Part shown: in pieces, positions 23,830 to 34,941 of the stretch
How the letters are laid out: every line of letters begins with the position of its first letter
Position numbering within the stretch: the first letter of the stretch is position 1
DNA from: Uranotaenia lowii
Taxonomy: Eukaryota > Arthropoda > Insecta > Diptera > Culicidae
Reading direction: 5' to 3'
Length of the DNA: 64,000 nucleotides
Assembly: GCF_029784155.1 (NCBI RefSeq)
Contig: NC_073693.1
Location: 237,712,447 to 237,776,446 of the forward strand
Position numbers and translations under genes: made by a program
Notes under the pieces: model-generated
Seen by the model: only the letters and a program-made list of their open reading frames with translations
Databases searched by the model: none
What the model was told of the DNA's origin: nothing

Positions 23830-24294
23830 TAAGGTTGCCAGAATTTTTTCCACTTCCATCCGGGCCTAGCAATTCCGGGCATTTTTTCAAAAAAACCTGG
23901 CAAAATCGGGGCATGGATTTCAATTTTTCAAATCCAAAAACCGGGCAAAATTAGGGTATTATTATATATAAAAGCAAAGTAAAAATGCAAAAAAAATGAA
24001 ATTAATATTTTATTAATGTAATTGCAGACTTCCAAAAAGTTTTTGGAACACTTAAATATTTAAAGGTTTATAAAAGTAAATCAGTGAAATTCGATACCAT
24101 TAATCGATTTTGCTGAAACTTACTCAAAAACTTTGGTTTTTTTTTGCTTTCTTTGTGAAAATTGTTAAAAAATCCGGGCTATATCCGGACTTTTTTCACG
24201 ATATCCGGGCAACCGGGCCGGACCGGACTTTCTCGAAATTTTGCATCAAATATCTGGGCAAACCCGGATAAACCCGGGCAATCTGGCAAGCTTA
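23830..24294. mobile_element. hAT-like MITE, CCGGGC family (copy 2, uninterrupted)
   Basis: 465 bp, TAAGGTTGCCAGA...TCTGGCAAGCTTA, flanked by the perfect 8-bp duplication AAATAGGT (23822-23829, 24295-24302). Near the ends are ATCCGGGC, AATTCCGGGC, CCGGGCAACCGGGCCGG and AACCCGGGCAATCTGG. It lacks coding capacity. It is almost the same sequence as the element at 28956-31423 and serves as the empty-site reference for the Helitron inside that copy. Confidence 0.9.
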
Positions 24295-24302
24295 AAATAG
24301 GT

Positions 24303-24737
24303 GAAATCGTTTAAGAAATTTCTGATTTATTTGACCCAAGTTTAAAACATTACGAAAAAATTTAAACTAAAAATAAACTAATTTCCCATACAAATTTGGG
24401 GCAGTCTATTCAGCAGGTTTCACGAAATTTAATCAACGAAACTATTTTTTTTTATTACTTTTCAAGTTATAATAATTTGTAATTACATCTTTCCAAAATT
24501 TTATAAAAACTTTGGAATTGTGCTTTATTGATCTTTCGTCATCATTATCATCAAAATATTAATCCTTATCAACGATTGATTTCACTTTTGACTGATACAT
24601 TTGAAAACTTAAACTACATACAGAAGTTTTTCAATTTTATCACTGTTCGATTTTATCAATACTCTCCAAATTCACGCAAAACTGATGTAAATATTTCAGC
24701 TACAAAAATTAAACTGAGAGGGTTATTGGTTATTTGC
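24303..24737. other. AT-rich DNA with a repeat end fragment
   Basis: 24389-24410 reads CATACAAATTTGGGGCAGTC, the end sequence of foldback FB3, here isolated. The remainder is low-complexity. Confidence 0.5.
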
Positions 24738-26732
24738 AAGGCCGTATTAAGGGGGGGGGGGAGGTCAATCCAAGTACAAAAAATCTAAGAAAGGAAATAG
24801 AAATAAAACAATCGGAATTAAAACGTAAAATAATTAAGCTAAGGTAACCCCTATGAAATAATATCTCGAATAGGTTTCACTCAAATATATGATAAAGGGG
24901 CACCCTAGAGTGAGTTTTACAGATCTTTGACCGCATTAGCGAAAGCTGTTTTTTTTTCAAAAATTATATGATTTGGGTTAAAAAAAAAAATAGAAAATCC
25001 GGAAAATCTAGGAAGAAATCATTGATTATTCGAATAAAAATTAAGAATGAAGTGAGTAATAATATTATAAATATCATTGTTTTTATCGAAACACGTCAGC
25101 AACGTTAAAATCAATTTAGATAAAGCTAGCTCAAAAAATTAGCCCATTTTGAGTTTTCTGTTTTTTTCCTGTGTATGAATCCAGCAAAATATGGACTTGT
25201 TTTTTAAATATTATGGAAACCAGCCAGACCGTAGTTTGCTTTACTTGTTCACTTTTCTTTAAATACCCGTGTATGCCCGAAAAAATTTGGAAAATCTTGA
25301 ATGTCTACCCACACAATAAATAATACATAACTTTCTCTTATTTATTGAATACAGAATGTATTTTAGGAGCTCCCAGCGAATGACGCATTTTAATTTGAAT
25401 ATGAAGAAATATTTTCTCAACATTAAAAAAAATGTTAAGGCTCTAATGGCGACTGAAATTACTTTTTATTTGCTTTGTCGAGATTTGAACAAATTACAGT
25501 ACCTAATTATCAGTTTTTGAATGAAGACACGCAGCACAGAATAGGTAGAACAAAGAAAAGCATCTCCCATTTTAATTAGGTTCGAATGTCTAATGCAAAA
25601 TAAATTTTAACTTTTGGATCATTTTTGAAATTAGTGAAAATCAGTTAAAAAAAATTCTTTAGTTGCTTAAACTGATCTAATCAACCTACTGACTACTGAG
25701 ATTCTTTATTGAATTTTTATTCAAATTTCTATCTGAGATTAGAAATTGAAACTTTTTCCGTTTAAATTTTTTTCTATCGATTCTGATGTATTTTCATTTT
25801 AAAAGTTTTCTTTCTGAAGTAAATATCCTGAATTCAGCATACCATTTTCCAATTGATAATTCTCAAATTGTTTTCAATTCAAACAGAGAGTCAATTGTTT
25901 GACAATTCAAGTCTTGTGTTGTTTTTAAAGTTTTATGGTTTTTTTTTTAATTTTGAGAACTTGAGATCTTTCTGGCAAAATCTAAACTCATCTTACTTTT
26001 ATAATGATTACTGATTATGTGTTTTGGATATATGATCTCCATTTTATTTTTATGTTTTCAAATTTATATTTTGTTACATTTAGAATTACTATTTGACAAA
26101 TGATTCTGTTTCTAATATTTGAGAAGATACTGAAAATCCGCTTCACAATTTTTAAGTTACAACACATTACATAAAACGATTGTTTTTGTGTTTACGAAAA
26201 TGAAATTGAAATAAAATTAGTCATTCTTCTTTGGCCCTGATTGTAACTTTATTTGTTGATTTGAAGATATTTTTTTAAACATTGGATACTGTAATGTGGT
26301 TTTGAATAAAATCTGATTTCAGGGTTCTAATTATACTCTTGAACTCTTATATCCGTATCTCCATGGAATTTGAATTTACTTCTTTTGTTTTTTTTTCAAT
26401 TTTTGATTCTGGAGTCTAAAATCCTAATGTTACTTCACAATTGTTTTGAGAGTAATATTTATCCTGCTATGCGATGTATGCGAGGTATGCGATGAAGCGC
26501 ATACCAAGCAAGCAACAATGAATTGAAAATATTTTAATATCAATCATTGATTATTTCTTAACTTGAAAATTTTAGTTGCTGATTACGAATCCAATTTTGA
26601 AATTAACAGCTCTTCTAAGAGTTTTCATTTTCGATTAGTTGGTATATTAAAAAAATGATTCGTAGGGGTCCCCCGATAAAAATTGCCAACCCCCCCCCCC
26701 CCCCCCCCCCCCCCGCTGGCTTAATCCAGCCC
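24738..26732. other. AT-rich block bounded by poly(G) and poly(C)
   Basis: The left edge is CAAGGCCGTATTAAG followed by a G run at about 24748-24759; the right edge is a run of about 25 C (26690-26714) followed by GCTGGCTTAATCCAGCCC. Read inverted, the right edge gives GGCTGGATTAAGCCAGC then G, similar to the left edge. This may be a 2-kb element with G-rich terminal repeats. The interior has no ORF. Homopolymer length is unreliable. Confidence 0.3.
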
Positions 26733-26988
26733 AGGATATTTGTCAACAATTTTACCTTTGGTTCGCATCCTTATTTACGATTGTCTTACCTATATAATTA
26801 ACTAAACATAAGCTTAGAAGGCAAAAGCCTTGCACTCCAAACAGCCAAACCTTACTTTTGTGCAATATAAACAATCAATATTTCAATTTATTAAAGGAAA
26901 TAATCGACGCCTCGTCGAGTTTATGACTCCCCGAGCCGTAAATTTAGAGTTAGGTAATTGCATCAAGGTGCTTTTTTTATCAAAATGC

Positions 26989-27464
26989 AGCGTTGCGAAG
27001 TTCCTCACACTTGTGGTCCAACAATATTGCAATGCACCTCAAGCATCTGTTAGCAGCATCGGGTGAAGCGATCGAGGACGGGTCATTCGTTTGTTCGAGT
27101 GACCCGAAAGCAAGTGCGCAAAAGAAGAGGAATTGACCGGTCGGCCTCAGCGCAGCCCCTTTGACCGAATGACGGCTTTCGAGGAGCCGTCGTGTCAAAT
27201 ATCGAGTAACCGAGTGATTAGTCGTTACGCTGTGGCCTGCACGATGACAGCTGTGAACGTCCTCGCGATTTTTTAACCTCAACAACGGTGACTGAACCAT
27301 TGAATGAGCCGGTTAATGAGTGAATTCAAGTAAAAAAAAAGCCGAATAAAAATCGTGAAGTGATCGTCAATAAACAACCAGTAAGGGGGAAGTGAAAGGA
27401 GTACATTTTGATCGGTGGGGACACCCTTCTCGGTTCGGTTAAGGGTGGTCCGTTGGGTTTGGGG
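26989..27464 (+). promoter_or_regulatory. Candidate 5' untranslated exon or promoter of a host gene
   Basis: GC-richer unique sequence starting just after an acceptor-like TTTTTTTATCAAAATGCAG (26970-26988) and running into the small ORF at 27465. It shows no transposon similarity. If the acceptor is used, the exon could join the donor at 6557 across a 20-kb intron; alternatively the block is its own promoter. Confidence 0.3.
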
Positions 27465-27641
27465 ATGATGTCCAAGGAGCATTTGCTGATCCTGCCCGCC
27501 GCCATGTCAGGACACGCGATCGAACTGATCCTGTATGGCCTGGACTATGTGCTGCGGTGGGTGGTAAACGGAGAGCAAGACTTTCTGCTGCTGTTTCTGT
27601 ACGAGAAAGTTGTCTACAAGGCCATGAAGCACTTCTGCTGA
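27465..27641 (+). CDS. Small ORF protein, 58 residues, function unknown
   Basis: The frame sits in the GC-richest non-transposon block of the region and uses mostly GC-ending codons (CTG, GTG, AAG, GAG), unlike the AT-rich noise ORFs around it. The peptide begins MMSKEHLLILPAAMSG, has a hydrophobic stretch with scattered charges (HAIELILYGLDYVLRWVV), and ends LYEKVVYKAMKHFC. Two adjacent ATGs (27465, 27468) are possible starts; the frame is open further upstream to at least 27408 without another ATG. No family is recognised; it could be a conserved small ORF or the 3' coding exon of a longer gene. AATAAA near 27956 could end the transcript. Confidence 0.45.
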   Translation: MMSKEHLLILPAAMSGHAIELILYGLDYVLRWVVNGEQDFLLLFLYEKVVYKAMKHFC

Positions 27642-28896
27642 GCTTGCTGCAGCATCCGGCTGCTCAGTTGGTTCGCTTAGCTGCACCTTCTTCTTCTTCT
27701 GCTTCGGGTGAAGTTGAAGATTACACCAGCCATACTAGAGCCTATCGTCAGAGCTAGTAGCGGTTGTGGTTTGGCAAGCGGAAGATTTCGTTGGGTCGTA
27801 AACCATTGCAACAGTCATAATGACATTTATTTAACGCGGAAGGCCATCATGCGGTTTGGTGGTTGCTTTTAAAACGAATTTGAGTAGGAGATAGTAGAAA
27901 ACAATGAACTAGAAATGATGCATATAACTTTTGTGTATTTATTGAATGATTAGCGAATAAATATAACTTATTTAATGAAACTATTTGGTATATTTGTTGA
28001 TATTTGTTGACTGCAGTAATATCACAAATTCTCCAGTACACTCAAGTTTTATTTTTGAACAACATTACACAATTTTTGGTTTCTGCTTTCTGGAAACTGA
28101 AATATATTTTGATTCAATTATTAATTGATTTCTTGTGTGTGCTTTGTGAAAGGATAATCAATGGGAATCCTGCTTTTCGGTTTGAAAAAAAAAAAAATGG
28201 AAGAAAGCATTTTTGGTTGACCGCCTTTCACCATTGATGTTTCGCAAACCTGTTAAATGCGTGCTACTTCTTTCAATGAAGCTGTCCTTTCAGACAATCT
28301 CAATCAGGATCAAATCAGTGAAGAATTGGGTTGAAGAACTGTTGAAACCATTTCATGTTTCATGACATTTAAAGTAGTTCTGGAAAATGTTTCGGTCATG
28401 CGAAACTAATCACAAACAATAATATGTAATAATTCCTGTAGCTAAAATAGTGCACAGAAAGTAATAAAATATGGATAAATGAAACTTGTTTGAAAAATTG
28501 CATTCTTAGGATAATTTTCATTTTTGTAAACTGCAATCACTCATTCGATAATGTTGTAATTCAGAGTAACTTAAAATTCCAAATTTGAAGAAAGTTTATT
28601 TTTTGAACAGCCTTTTTTGATCATCTACCAAGTCTGTTTAATTTAGCTCGTCCATTCATTGATTGAATTCAAAATGGTTTTTTTTCGCTCGTCAGTTCTG
28701 TTCTATTTTATCTGGAATAAGACTTTTTTCTTAAGCTGTACATTCAGGAGATTCTGCTAGCATTTCGGAGAAAGATCCTGAGCCATCATCATTTGGAAGC
28801 AACTTTAAGAATATTTTCTTCAATAGAAAAAAAATTAACATCGCTGGAACGTACTCAAAACAAAACGTATGATTGAACCCAATTGTTATATGGTGA
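27642..28896. other. Downstream region of the small ORF, then AT-rich DNA
   Basis: 27642-27780 remains GC-richer (possible 3' UTR), with a TTC repeat near 27690 and AATAAA near 27956. From 27900 onward the sequence is AT-rich with no feature I can name. Confidence 0.4.
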
Positions 28897-28955
28897 TGCT
28901 AAGATAAGCTTGCCAGATTGCCCGGTCTTTTTAAAAGACATACACCGTCTTAGCC

Positions 28956-31423
28956 TAAGGTTGCCAGAATTTTTTCCATTCCCATCCGGGCCTAGCAATT
29001 CCGGGCATTTTTTCAAAAAAACCTGGCAAAATCCGGGCATGGATTTCAATTTTTCAAATCCAAAAACCGGGCAAAAACCGGGCAAAATTCAGGTGTTATC
29101 TATATATATAAAAATGAATGTTTGTCTGTCTGTCTGTTCCCTATAGACTCGGAAACTACTGAACCGATCATCGTCAAAACTGGCATCTGAGGGTTTTTGA
29201 TGCCGGGGATGGTTTCTGTAATAGTTAAAACTTCATCCGACTTAAGGAAGGGGGGGCTTCCATACAAAATTTGTAGTTTTTCGAAACAAATTAAAGTCAT
29301 GACATCCATTTTCTTGAGATTTTTTTTCCTTTCGGCGGTTTGTTTTTCGTCTCTATGGTCGAGGCGTCGCGAGGCGTCGCAAAAGGAAAGTAACCCAGGC
29401 ATAGCATACTGATCAGTAGGAATATTTTGGCGCGTATTTCTCAACCAAGCATATTTTATTTGAGGGGTTTGTTTTTCGTCTCCATGGGCGAGCAAACGTC
29501 GTCGCAAGAGGATAGTAACCAAAGCACACTGTTCATTGATTGCTGGAAAATTTAACAATAAGGCGCCTGTTTCTCAAACACGTTGGGGCGATATGCAACC
29601 TAGATGCACGTGCACGATGCACAGCACGTGGTAATTAATGACGCCTAGATGTGACACGGATTGATATTTTATCAATCGAATCAAAACCAATTGAAAGATT
29701 TGCAAAAATACTTCCATATTTAGTTCGTGTTAATGGTGGTAGCATTCGACTTTTCATTCAAGGAACATTAGAACATGTTCAAACGTTAACTTTTTCTGTT
29801 AAAAAAAAAATTATGTTTTCTTCTAGAAATCGTTAATTCGGCCCAAATACACAACTGAAACTGAATTTAGAAATGAAAATGGGAGCTTTTTATTTTAAAT
29901 AATTCTGAAAAAACCATCGTACTTTTTGCTTACATACCAATTCAAGTACGTACTTAACATGAAAAGTGTTTTTGTGTTACATGGCTGCATAAAAGAGACT
30001 TTTGATCCGCTTCGTTTTTGAAAAGCGAGACTTTAGAACTGATATTCAACTGGACGCAAAAATTTTAAGAGAAATTTTTAGTATACCCTTAAAATGATAA
30101 AAACAATATTCCCTTCTGTCAACTTACACGGTGGGGCAAGGGCAAACGTCGAACTTTTAAGAAATTCATCTTCAAAATGATTCAATATGCTGGAAAGACC
30201 AGAAGGGGTATTCCATATGTTGAAACTGCAGCGGATATTGAAAATTCTTAAATGTCTTTGTAAATGAGGTTAGTTTTCATTACCATTACCTTTGAACAGC
30301 ATTCGTTAAAAGTGGAGTAACAAGCATAAATTTATACTGCATTAATACTGCAGATATATCAGTGAAACTTGATAGAACAAAAAACAGGAATTCGTATTAA
30401 ATCCATTTTAAAGCCATTACTCTGACGCATCTGTAAATAACCTTTGCATTGACACTTGCCCCAATATATGGGACAAATGTAAACTTAGAAATTTGTTTTT
30501 GCCAACATTTTTGAATATTTGACTTTCAAAGAGAAAATAAAAAAAAAACGCTGAGAACTTATTTAGTGGTGCAACTGATATTTTTTTTAAATATTTATAT
30601 TTTTACCGTAGTAAATTTATTTAAAAAAAAGAAGAAATTTGCACTGTATTTATACATAACTAATTTAATATACTTTTCATTACCATGATAAGTGCTGATT
30701 GGGTATCGAGCCAGTTTAATTTGCCTACCTTCTTCAAGCAGTGGGGAACCAAATTGAAAAAGATGGGAGAGCTCCCATGTAATTTAAGATAAAGAGCTTT
30801 TCAAAGAAGAGACCATATTTAAAAAGGTTTTTTTGGGTACAGAGTACAAATTTCAGATCTTGAAAAACGAGTTTAGAGATCAAGTTTCAGTAAATAATAT
30901 ATACCATCTTTGAATTGCAATTCAGCACTGCAGCTGCAGCTCTCATTTCAAAGTTGTTGGTTCAGAAGTATGATGAGGTTTGATTAAAAAAAATGGTCTC
31001 TAAAATCTAAATTTGAATAAATTTTTACAAATTACGTTTATTTCCGGAAGGTGTAGCAAAGCACAACGGGTCAGCTAGTTATATATAAAAGCAAAGAAAA
31101 AATGCAAAAAAAATGAAATTAATATTTTATTAATGTAATTGCAGACTTCCAAAAACTTTTTGGAACACTTAAATATTTAAAGGTTTATAAAAGAAAATCA
31201 GCGAAATTATTTGAAACAACCGTTGAAAATTTCCATACCGTTAATCTATTTTGCTGAAACTTACTCAAAACTTTGATTTTTTTTGTGAAAATTGTGAAAA
31301 ATCCGGGCAATATCCGGACTTTTTTCACGATATCCGGGCAACCGGGCCGGACCGGACTTTCTCGAAATTTTGCATCAAATATCCGGGCAAACCCGGATAA
31401 AACCGGGCAATCTGGCAAGCTTA
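28956..31423. mobile_element. hAT-like MITE, CCGGGC family (copy 3, third layer)
   Basis: TAAGGTTGCCAGA...TCTGGCAAGCTTA flanked by the perfect 8-bp duplication TCTTAGCC (28948-28955, 31424-31431) taken from the SINE. Very close to copy 2. It is split after ATTCAGGTGTTA (29098) by a Helitron and resumes at TTATATATAAAAGC (31079). Confidence 0.9.
29099..31078 (+). mobile_element. Non-autonomous Helitron (innermost layer)
   Basis: 1980 bp, starts TCTATATATATAAAAATG and ends GGGTCAGCTAG, inserted between A (29098) and T (31079) with no target duplication, as Helitrons do. Comparison with the uninterrupted MITE at 23830-24294 gives the empty site. Just before CTAG a short hairpin can form (TGTAGC-AAA-GCACA, one bulge), 9 nt upstream of the terminus, also typical. 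The interior has a roughly 100-bp direct repeat around GTTTGTTTTTCGTCTC (29337 and 29467) and no Rep/helicase frame, so it depends on an autonomous relative. Confidence 0.85.
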
Positions 31424-32035
31424 TCTTAGCCGATATAGGCTTTACAGACTGAACAAATGACGTGGACAACTTAAGATTAACATTTAACACCCAGTACCGT
31501 GATGGGAATCGAACCCATACCATCAGTGGACCAGCGATTACCGTCTTACCACGCTAACCACTCGACCACCGAGAGACACGGACTTGCCCAGATATTTGAG
31601 GCAACATTTTGGAAAAGTTAGGCCCGACCCGATTGCGCGTTTTGTTATAAAAAAAAGCCTGGATTTTGCACAGATTTATTCTCTTTATTTCCAAAACTAA
31701 ACAAAAAATCATAGATTGATTTTATTTTATTTTTTTTTCTATATTTGCGTCCTAATACGATTTTTCTTTGGAAAGTTGAATCTAAATAATCACGAACTGT
31801 TTTTCGGAAGCCTTAAAAACGATTCAAAATATGCTGATGTGGTTTGATGTAAAAATAAATTAACAAGTGTATTCTTTTTTATTTTTAAAGAATAATTCCG
31901 TTGATTTGATCAAATGTGGTCGGATATTGCCAGGATTTTGGATTGAAAATTTTGAAATGATGCACGGATTTTGCCTGGTTTTAAGATAATATTGCACGGA
32001 TTCGCCCGGTATTCTGGCAACCTTAAATGCTAAGA

Positions 32036-32511
32036 ACAAAATGTGTTATTGAATCTTGTCTTATACAAACTTTAAAAAAATGCTGCGGGTTTTGAGAAAA
32101 AAATACGAAAACATTATATTTGAATGATTTTCTGTGTTCAACCAATGAATTTATATTGAGGTTTAATTTTGGTTTTTCCAGCGTTAGTCAGTGAAACTTC
32201 GTAAAAGTGTTACCTATTAAATTTTTACAGCCTTATCGGTCATGTTCTTTAAGAAGGGACATTTCTAGTTTTGAAAATCATAAATGTATTAAAGAAGATT
32301 AGAAAAAAAATGACAGCAGTTGAAATGATTGAGGAGAGATTCCATACAAAACGTTTTCATCATGCAGCTATTTTGAAGTGGAAGAATCGGAGAAGGTTGA
32401 ATCGTCCACAATAATTTTCGCAAGAAAAAGCGGGAAAATTTGAGGAAAAAGTAGGACGGCGGAACGGATGGCAACCCTATAATATTATATTTTTGTGTTT
32501 GTGTTATGTGT
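32036..32511. other. AT-rich DNA between nest and LINE
   Basis: No gene. GATGGCAACCCTAT at about 32468-32481 looks like the end of an inverted-repeat element, but no partner end was found. Confidence 0.4.
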
Positions 32512-33688
32512 TTTTTTTTAAATTGATTTTTATTTATTTACATAGTATTCCGTCTCACGACATAACTTGACGAACATAATTCCTAAAATTAACTCGGTCC
32601 ATGGCAACTCCAATTTCTCGGGCACCCCACGTTCGCCAGATCACGCTCCACTTGGTCTAACCACCTCGCTCGTTGCGCCCCCGCTCGTCTTGTTCCTACC
32701 GGATTCGTAGCGAACACCTGTTTTGCAGGACAGTCGTCCGGCATTCTCGTAACAGGTCCCGCCCAGCGTATCCGGCCAGCCTTCACCACCTTCTGGTTAC
32801 TGGTTCATCCTTCGCCTCCACACTCCGTTCTCCTGTACGCCGCCAAAGATGGTTCTTAACACTCGTCGCGCAAATACTCCGAGTGTACGCAGGTCCTCCT
32901 CGAGCAATATCCATGTCTCGTGCCCGTAGAGAACAACCGGTCTAATGAGCGTCATATACATGTTACACTTCGTGCGAGGGCTAAGTCTTCCCGACCGCAG
33001 TTGCTTGTGGAGTCCATAGTAGACACGACTTCCGCTGATAATTCGCCTCCGGATCTCACGGCTGGTGTCATTGTCTGCGGTCACCAGTGAGCCGAGATAG
33101 ACAAAGTCTTCGACTATCTCCAGCTCGTCGCCGTCGATCGTGACCTTGTTATTACTGGACAAGCGGGTTCGGTCGGTCTCTGTACTTCGTCTTGGACGTA
33201 TTAATTATCAACCCAATCCTTCCTGCTTCGCGTTTCAGTTTGCGGTAGACCTCATCCACCGCCGCAGATGATCTGCCGACTACATCAATGTCATCGGCAA
33301 AGCAGATAAGTTGACTGGATCTGTTGAAAATCGTGCCCCGCATTTCGCCCACCGCTCGTCGAATAACACCTTCTAGCGCCACGTTGAACATCATGCAGGA
33401 TAGATCATCACCTTGTCGAAGCCCCCTGCGCGATTCGAATGAACTCGACAATTCACCCGAAATCCGCACACAGCACTGCGTTCCATCCATCGTCGCCTTG
33501 ATCAGTCTGATCAGCTTCCCGGAAAAACCGTTCTCGTCCATGATTTTCCATAGCTCGTTACGGTCGATCGTGTCGTATGCGGCTTTGAAGTCGATGGATA
33601 GATGGTGTTCACGGCATTTTTGAAGGATTTGCCGTAATGTGAATATCTGGTCCGTCGTAGACCGTCCCTCCATGAAGCCGGCCTGATG

Positions 33689-34941
33689 ACTTTTTTTTTG
33701 CTTTATTCATTTATTTGCAGCTGAAGAAGTCTTACAAACTGTTGCCAACTACTTTAAGAGCGGAATTGTAAAGTGTGTAAGCATTTATATATCCTAATCA
33801 TAATTATCAATTTGATTCGGGGTGTATTCTAGAGTATACAATATTCAATTAAATTAAAAAAACATATATCAGGGAAAAAAGTTAGGCGGTAGTAAAAATC
33901 ATTTTAACAAGGAAAATCGCGCATATCTTTTACACGAAAAGTTTTAGTAGTATCACTTTTGCGTAGAAAAATCATTCCATTCGCGTACCAAGCGTATTTG
34001 AACTTGTGTTCCTTCTGGTATTTCCGTGCAGCTCCCAAGAGTTGTTGATTGGCCACAGTTAAGCGATGATGAAAATATATAGGCTGGTTGCATCCCAACC
34101 CAAGAGTGTTGCAGTTGATCGGCCGTGTGCGGGAAGTTTTCAAAATCCTTTCCTTTAGGGTGGAATTTGTAAGGCAAACTAAAATCGGCTGGATACCTTT
34201 CGAATTAGTTGAATTCAAACGAGTGATGGTTTGCATTTCATCGTCTCGGTATTCAATGCTCAAACCTTTCATTATCGTTCGAAAGAGAACAATAAGGTTC
34301 TCATCAGCGATTCGGACAACGTTAGAAATTAATAAATGGTTCATCATACTTGCTTGCTTCAGTTGGTTAAGCTCGCACATGACATCCTCATTTAGTTGGC
34401 GGCAGTCCGAATGATCATTTTTCACCTGCAGAAATTCCTTGGTGAGATGACCAATATCGCTTTGCTGATTCGATAGCGTTGATTTCATTTCTTCAAATTC
34501 GTTTGATAGATACTGTTGTGAAATTTTTACTTCGTCCACTTCAGTTCGGAGATTAGCAACGGCTTGATTGATAGTGCGAGCTACTTCATCGATGCGGGCA
34601 TTTGTTTGGCTACAAGCGGCTTGTATATCGGTTTTTATCATCCTGTGCAAGTCGGCTAGTGAGATGATGGGTTGACTCACGGGATCAGTTGTTTCTTCCT
34701 CACGGTGCTGAGTGTTCGCAACTTGGCCGGAGAATTTTTGTTGCTTGGATTGGTGATTTTGGTTTGTCCCCGGTGAGACAGTTTCTTCACTGGAACAGTT
34801 AAGTTGCCGTTTGATGCGGTTGCGGGACATGGTGAAAGCAACGAATAACACAAAGGCTGCTTATCTTAGTGCGATGAGATCCTCTGTTATGGCGTTGAAA
34901 CTATCGGCTTTCGAGAGAAAATTGTACAATTTTCAATACTT
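33689..34941 (-). mobile_element. ORF1-only non-LTR retroelement (HAL1-like)
   Basis: An insertion in the RT gene of the RTE LINE. On the minus strand it starts at 34937 (ATTGAAAATTGTACAATTTT), has a ~107-nt 5' UTR, one ORF (34830-33904), a ~210-nt 3' UTR with AATAAA and a poly(A) tail (33701-33693), and is flanked by AAGT on both sides. The host RT reads VGS|HQAGF across the removed element, and the removed length (1249) restores the frame. No endonuclease or RT frame is present. Either an ORF2-deleted LINE that was mobilised in trans or a natural two-part element. Confidence 0.8.
33904..34830 (-). CDS. LINE ORF1p-like nucleic-acid-binding protein
   Basis: 308 codons, uninterrupted from MSRNRIKRQLNCSSEETV to VKDMRDFPC. 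The N-terminal ~60 residues are basic and polar; residues ~60-160 look like a coiled coil (SLADLHRMIKTDIQ, ARTINQAVANLRTEVDEVK, LKQ); residues ~165-305 resemble the FP-type (baculovirus FP / insect LINE ORF1) domain: LLISNVVRIADENLI, ITRLNSTNSKGIQPILVCL, NQPIYFHHRLTVANQQLLGA, KYAWYANGMIFLRKSD. Such proteins trimerise, bind RNA and act as chaperones in retrotransposition. The start at 34830 is the first ATG (ACC-ATG-TCC). No Cys-knuckle zinc fingers are seen. The intact frame suggests fairly recent insertion. Confidence 0.8.
   Translation of the reverse strand: MSRNRIKRQLNCSSEETVSPGTNQNHQSKQQKFSGQVANTQHREEETTDPVSQPIISLADLHRMIKTDIQAACSQTNARIDEVARTINQAVANLRTEVDEVKISQQYLSNEFEEMKSTLSNQQSDIGHLTKEFLQVKNDHSDCRQLNEDVMCELNQLKQASMMNHLLISNVVRIADENLIVLFRTIMKGLSIEYRDDEMQTITRLNSTNSKGIQPILVCLTNSTLKERILKTSRTRPINCNTLGLGCNQPIYFHHRLTVANQQLLGAARKYQKEHKFKYAWYANGMIFLRKSDTTKTFRVKDMRDFPC

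Larger units (their letters stand above)
28927..31580 (-). repeat. tRNA-derived SINE (copy 2), interrupted
   Basis: The minus-strand SINE starts near 31580 with TCTCGGTGGTCGAGTGGTTA (box A TGGTCGAGTGG), box B GGTTCGATTCC near 31513-31503, and body TTAATCTTAAGTTGTCCACG, matching copy 1. The tail reappears at 28927-28955 as AAAAGACATACACCGTC on the plus strand. The two halves are separated by the hAT-like MITE at 28956-31423, which duplicated TCTTAGCC of the SINE. Host of the SINE is the outer MITE. Confidence 0.85.
28905..32027. mobile_element. hAT-like MITE, CCGGGC family (copy 4, outer layer of a nest)
   Basis: Left end TAAGCTTGCCAGATTGCCCGG, right end TTCGCCCGGTATTCTGGCAACCTTA near 32000-32025. 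TGCTAAGA is present at both flanks (28897-28904 and 32028-32035), an 8-bp target duplication, if two extra A are allowed at the right end. The MITE is split by a SINE; its right part resumes near 31580 with GGACTTGCCCAGATATTTGA. It resembles copy 1 more than copies 2 and 3. Confidence 0.8.

Noticed and set aside
23829..24295. piggyBac-type element with TTAA target
   Set aside because: TTAA appears at both edges, but the flanks show a perfect 8-bp duplication AAATAGGT and the other copies lack TTAA, favouring hAT.
32468..32481. Transposon terminus GATGGCAACCCTAT
   Set aside because: No matching inverted end or target duplication found nearby.
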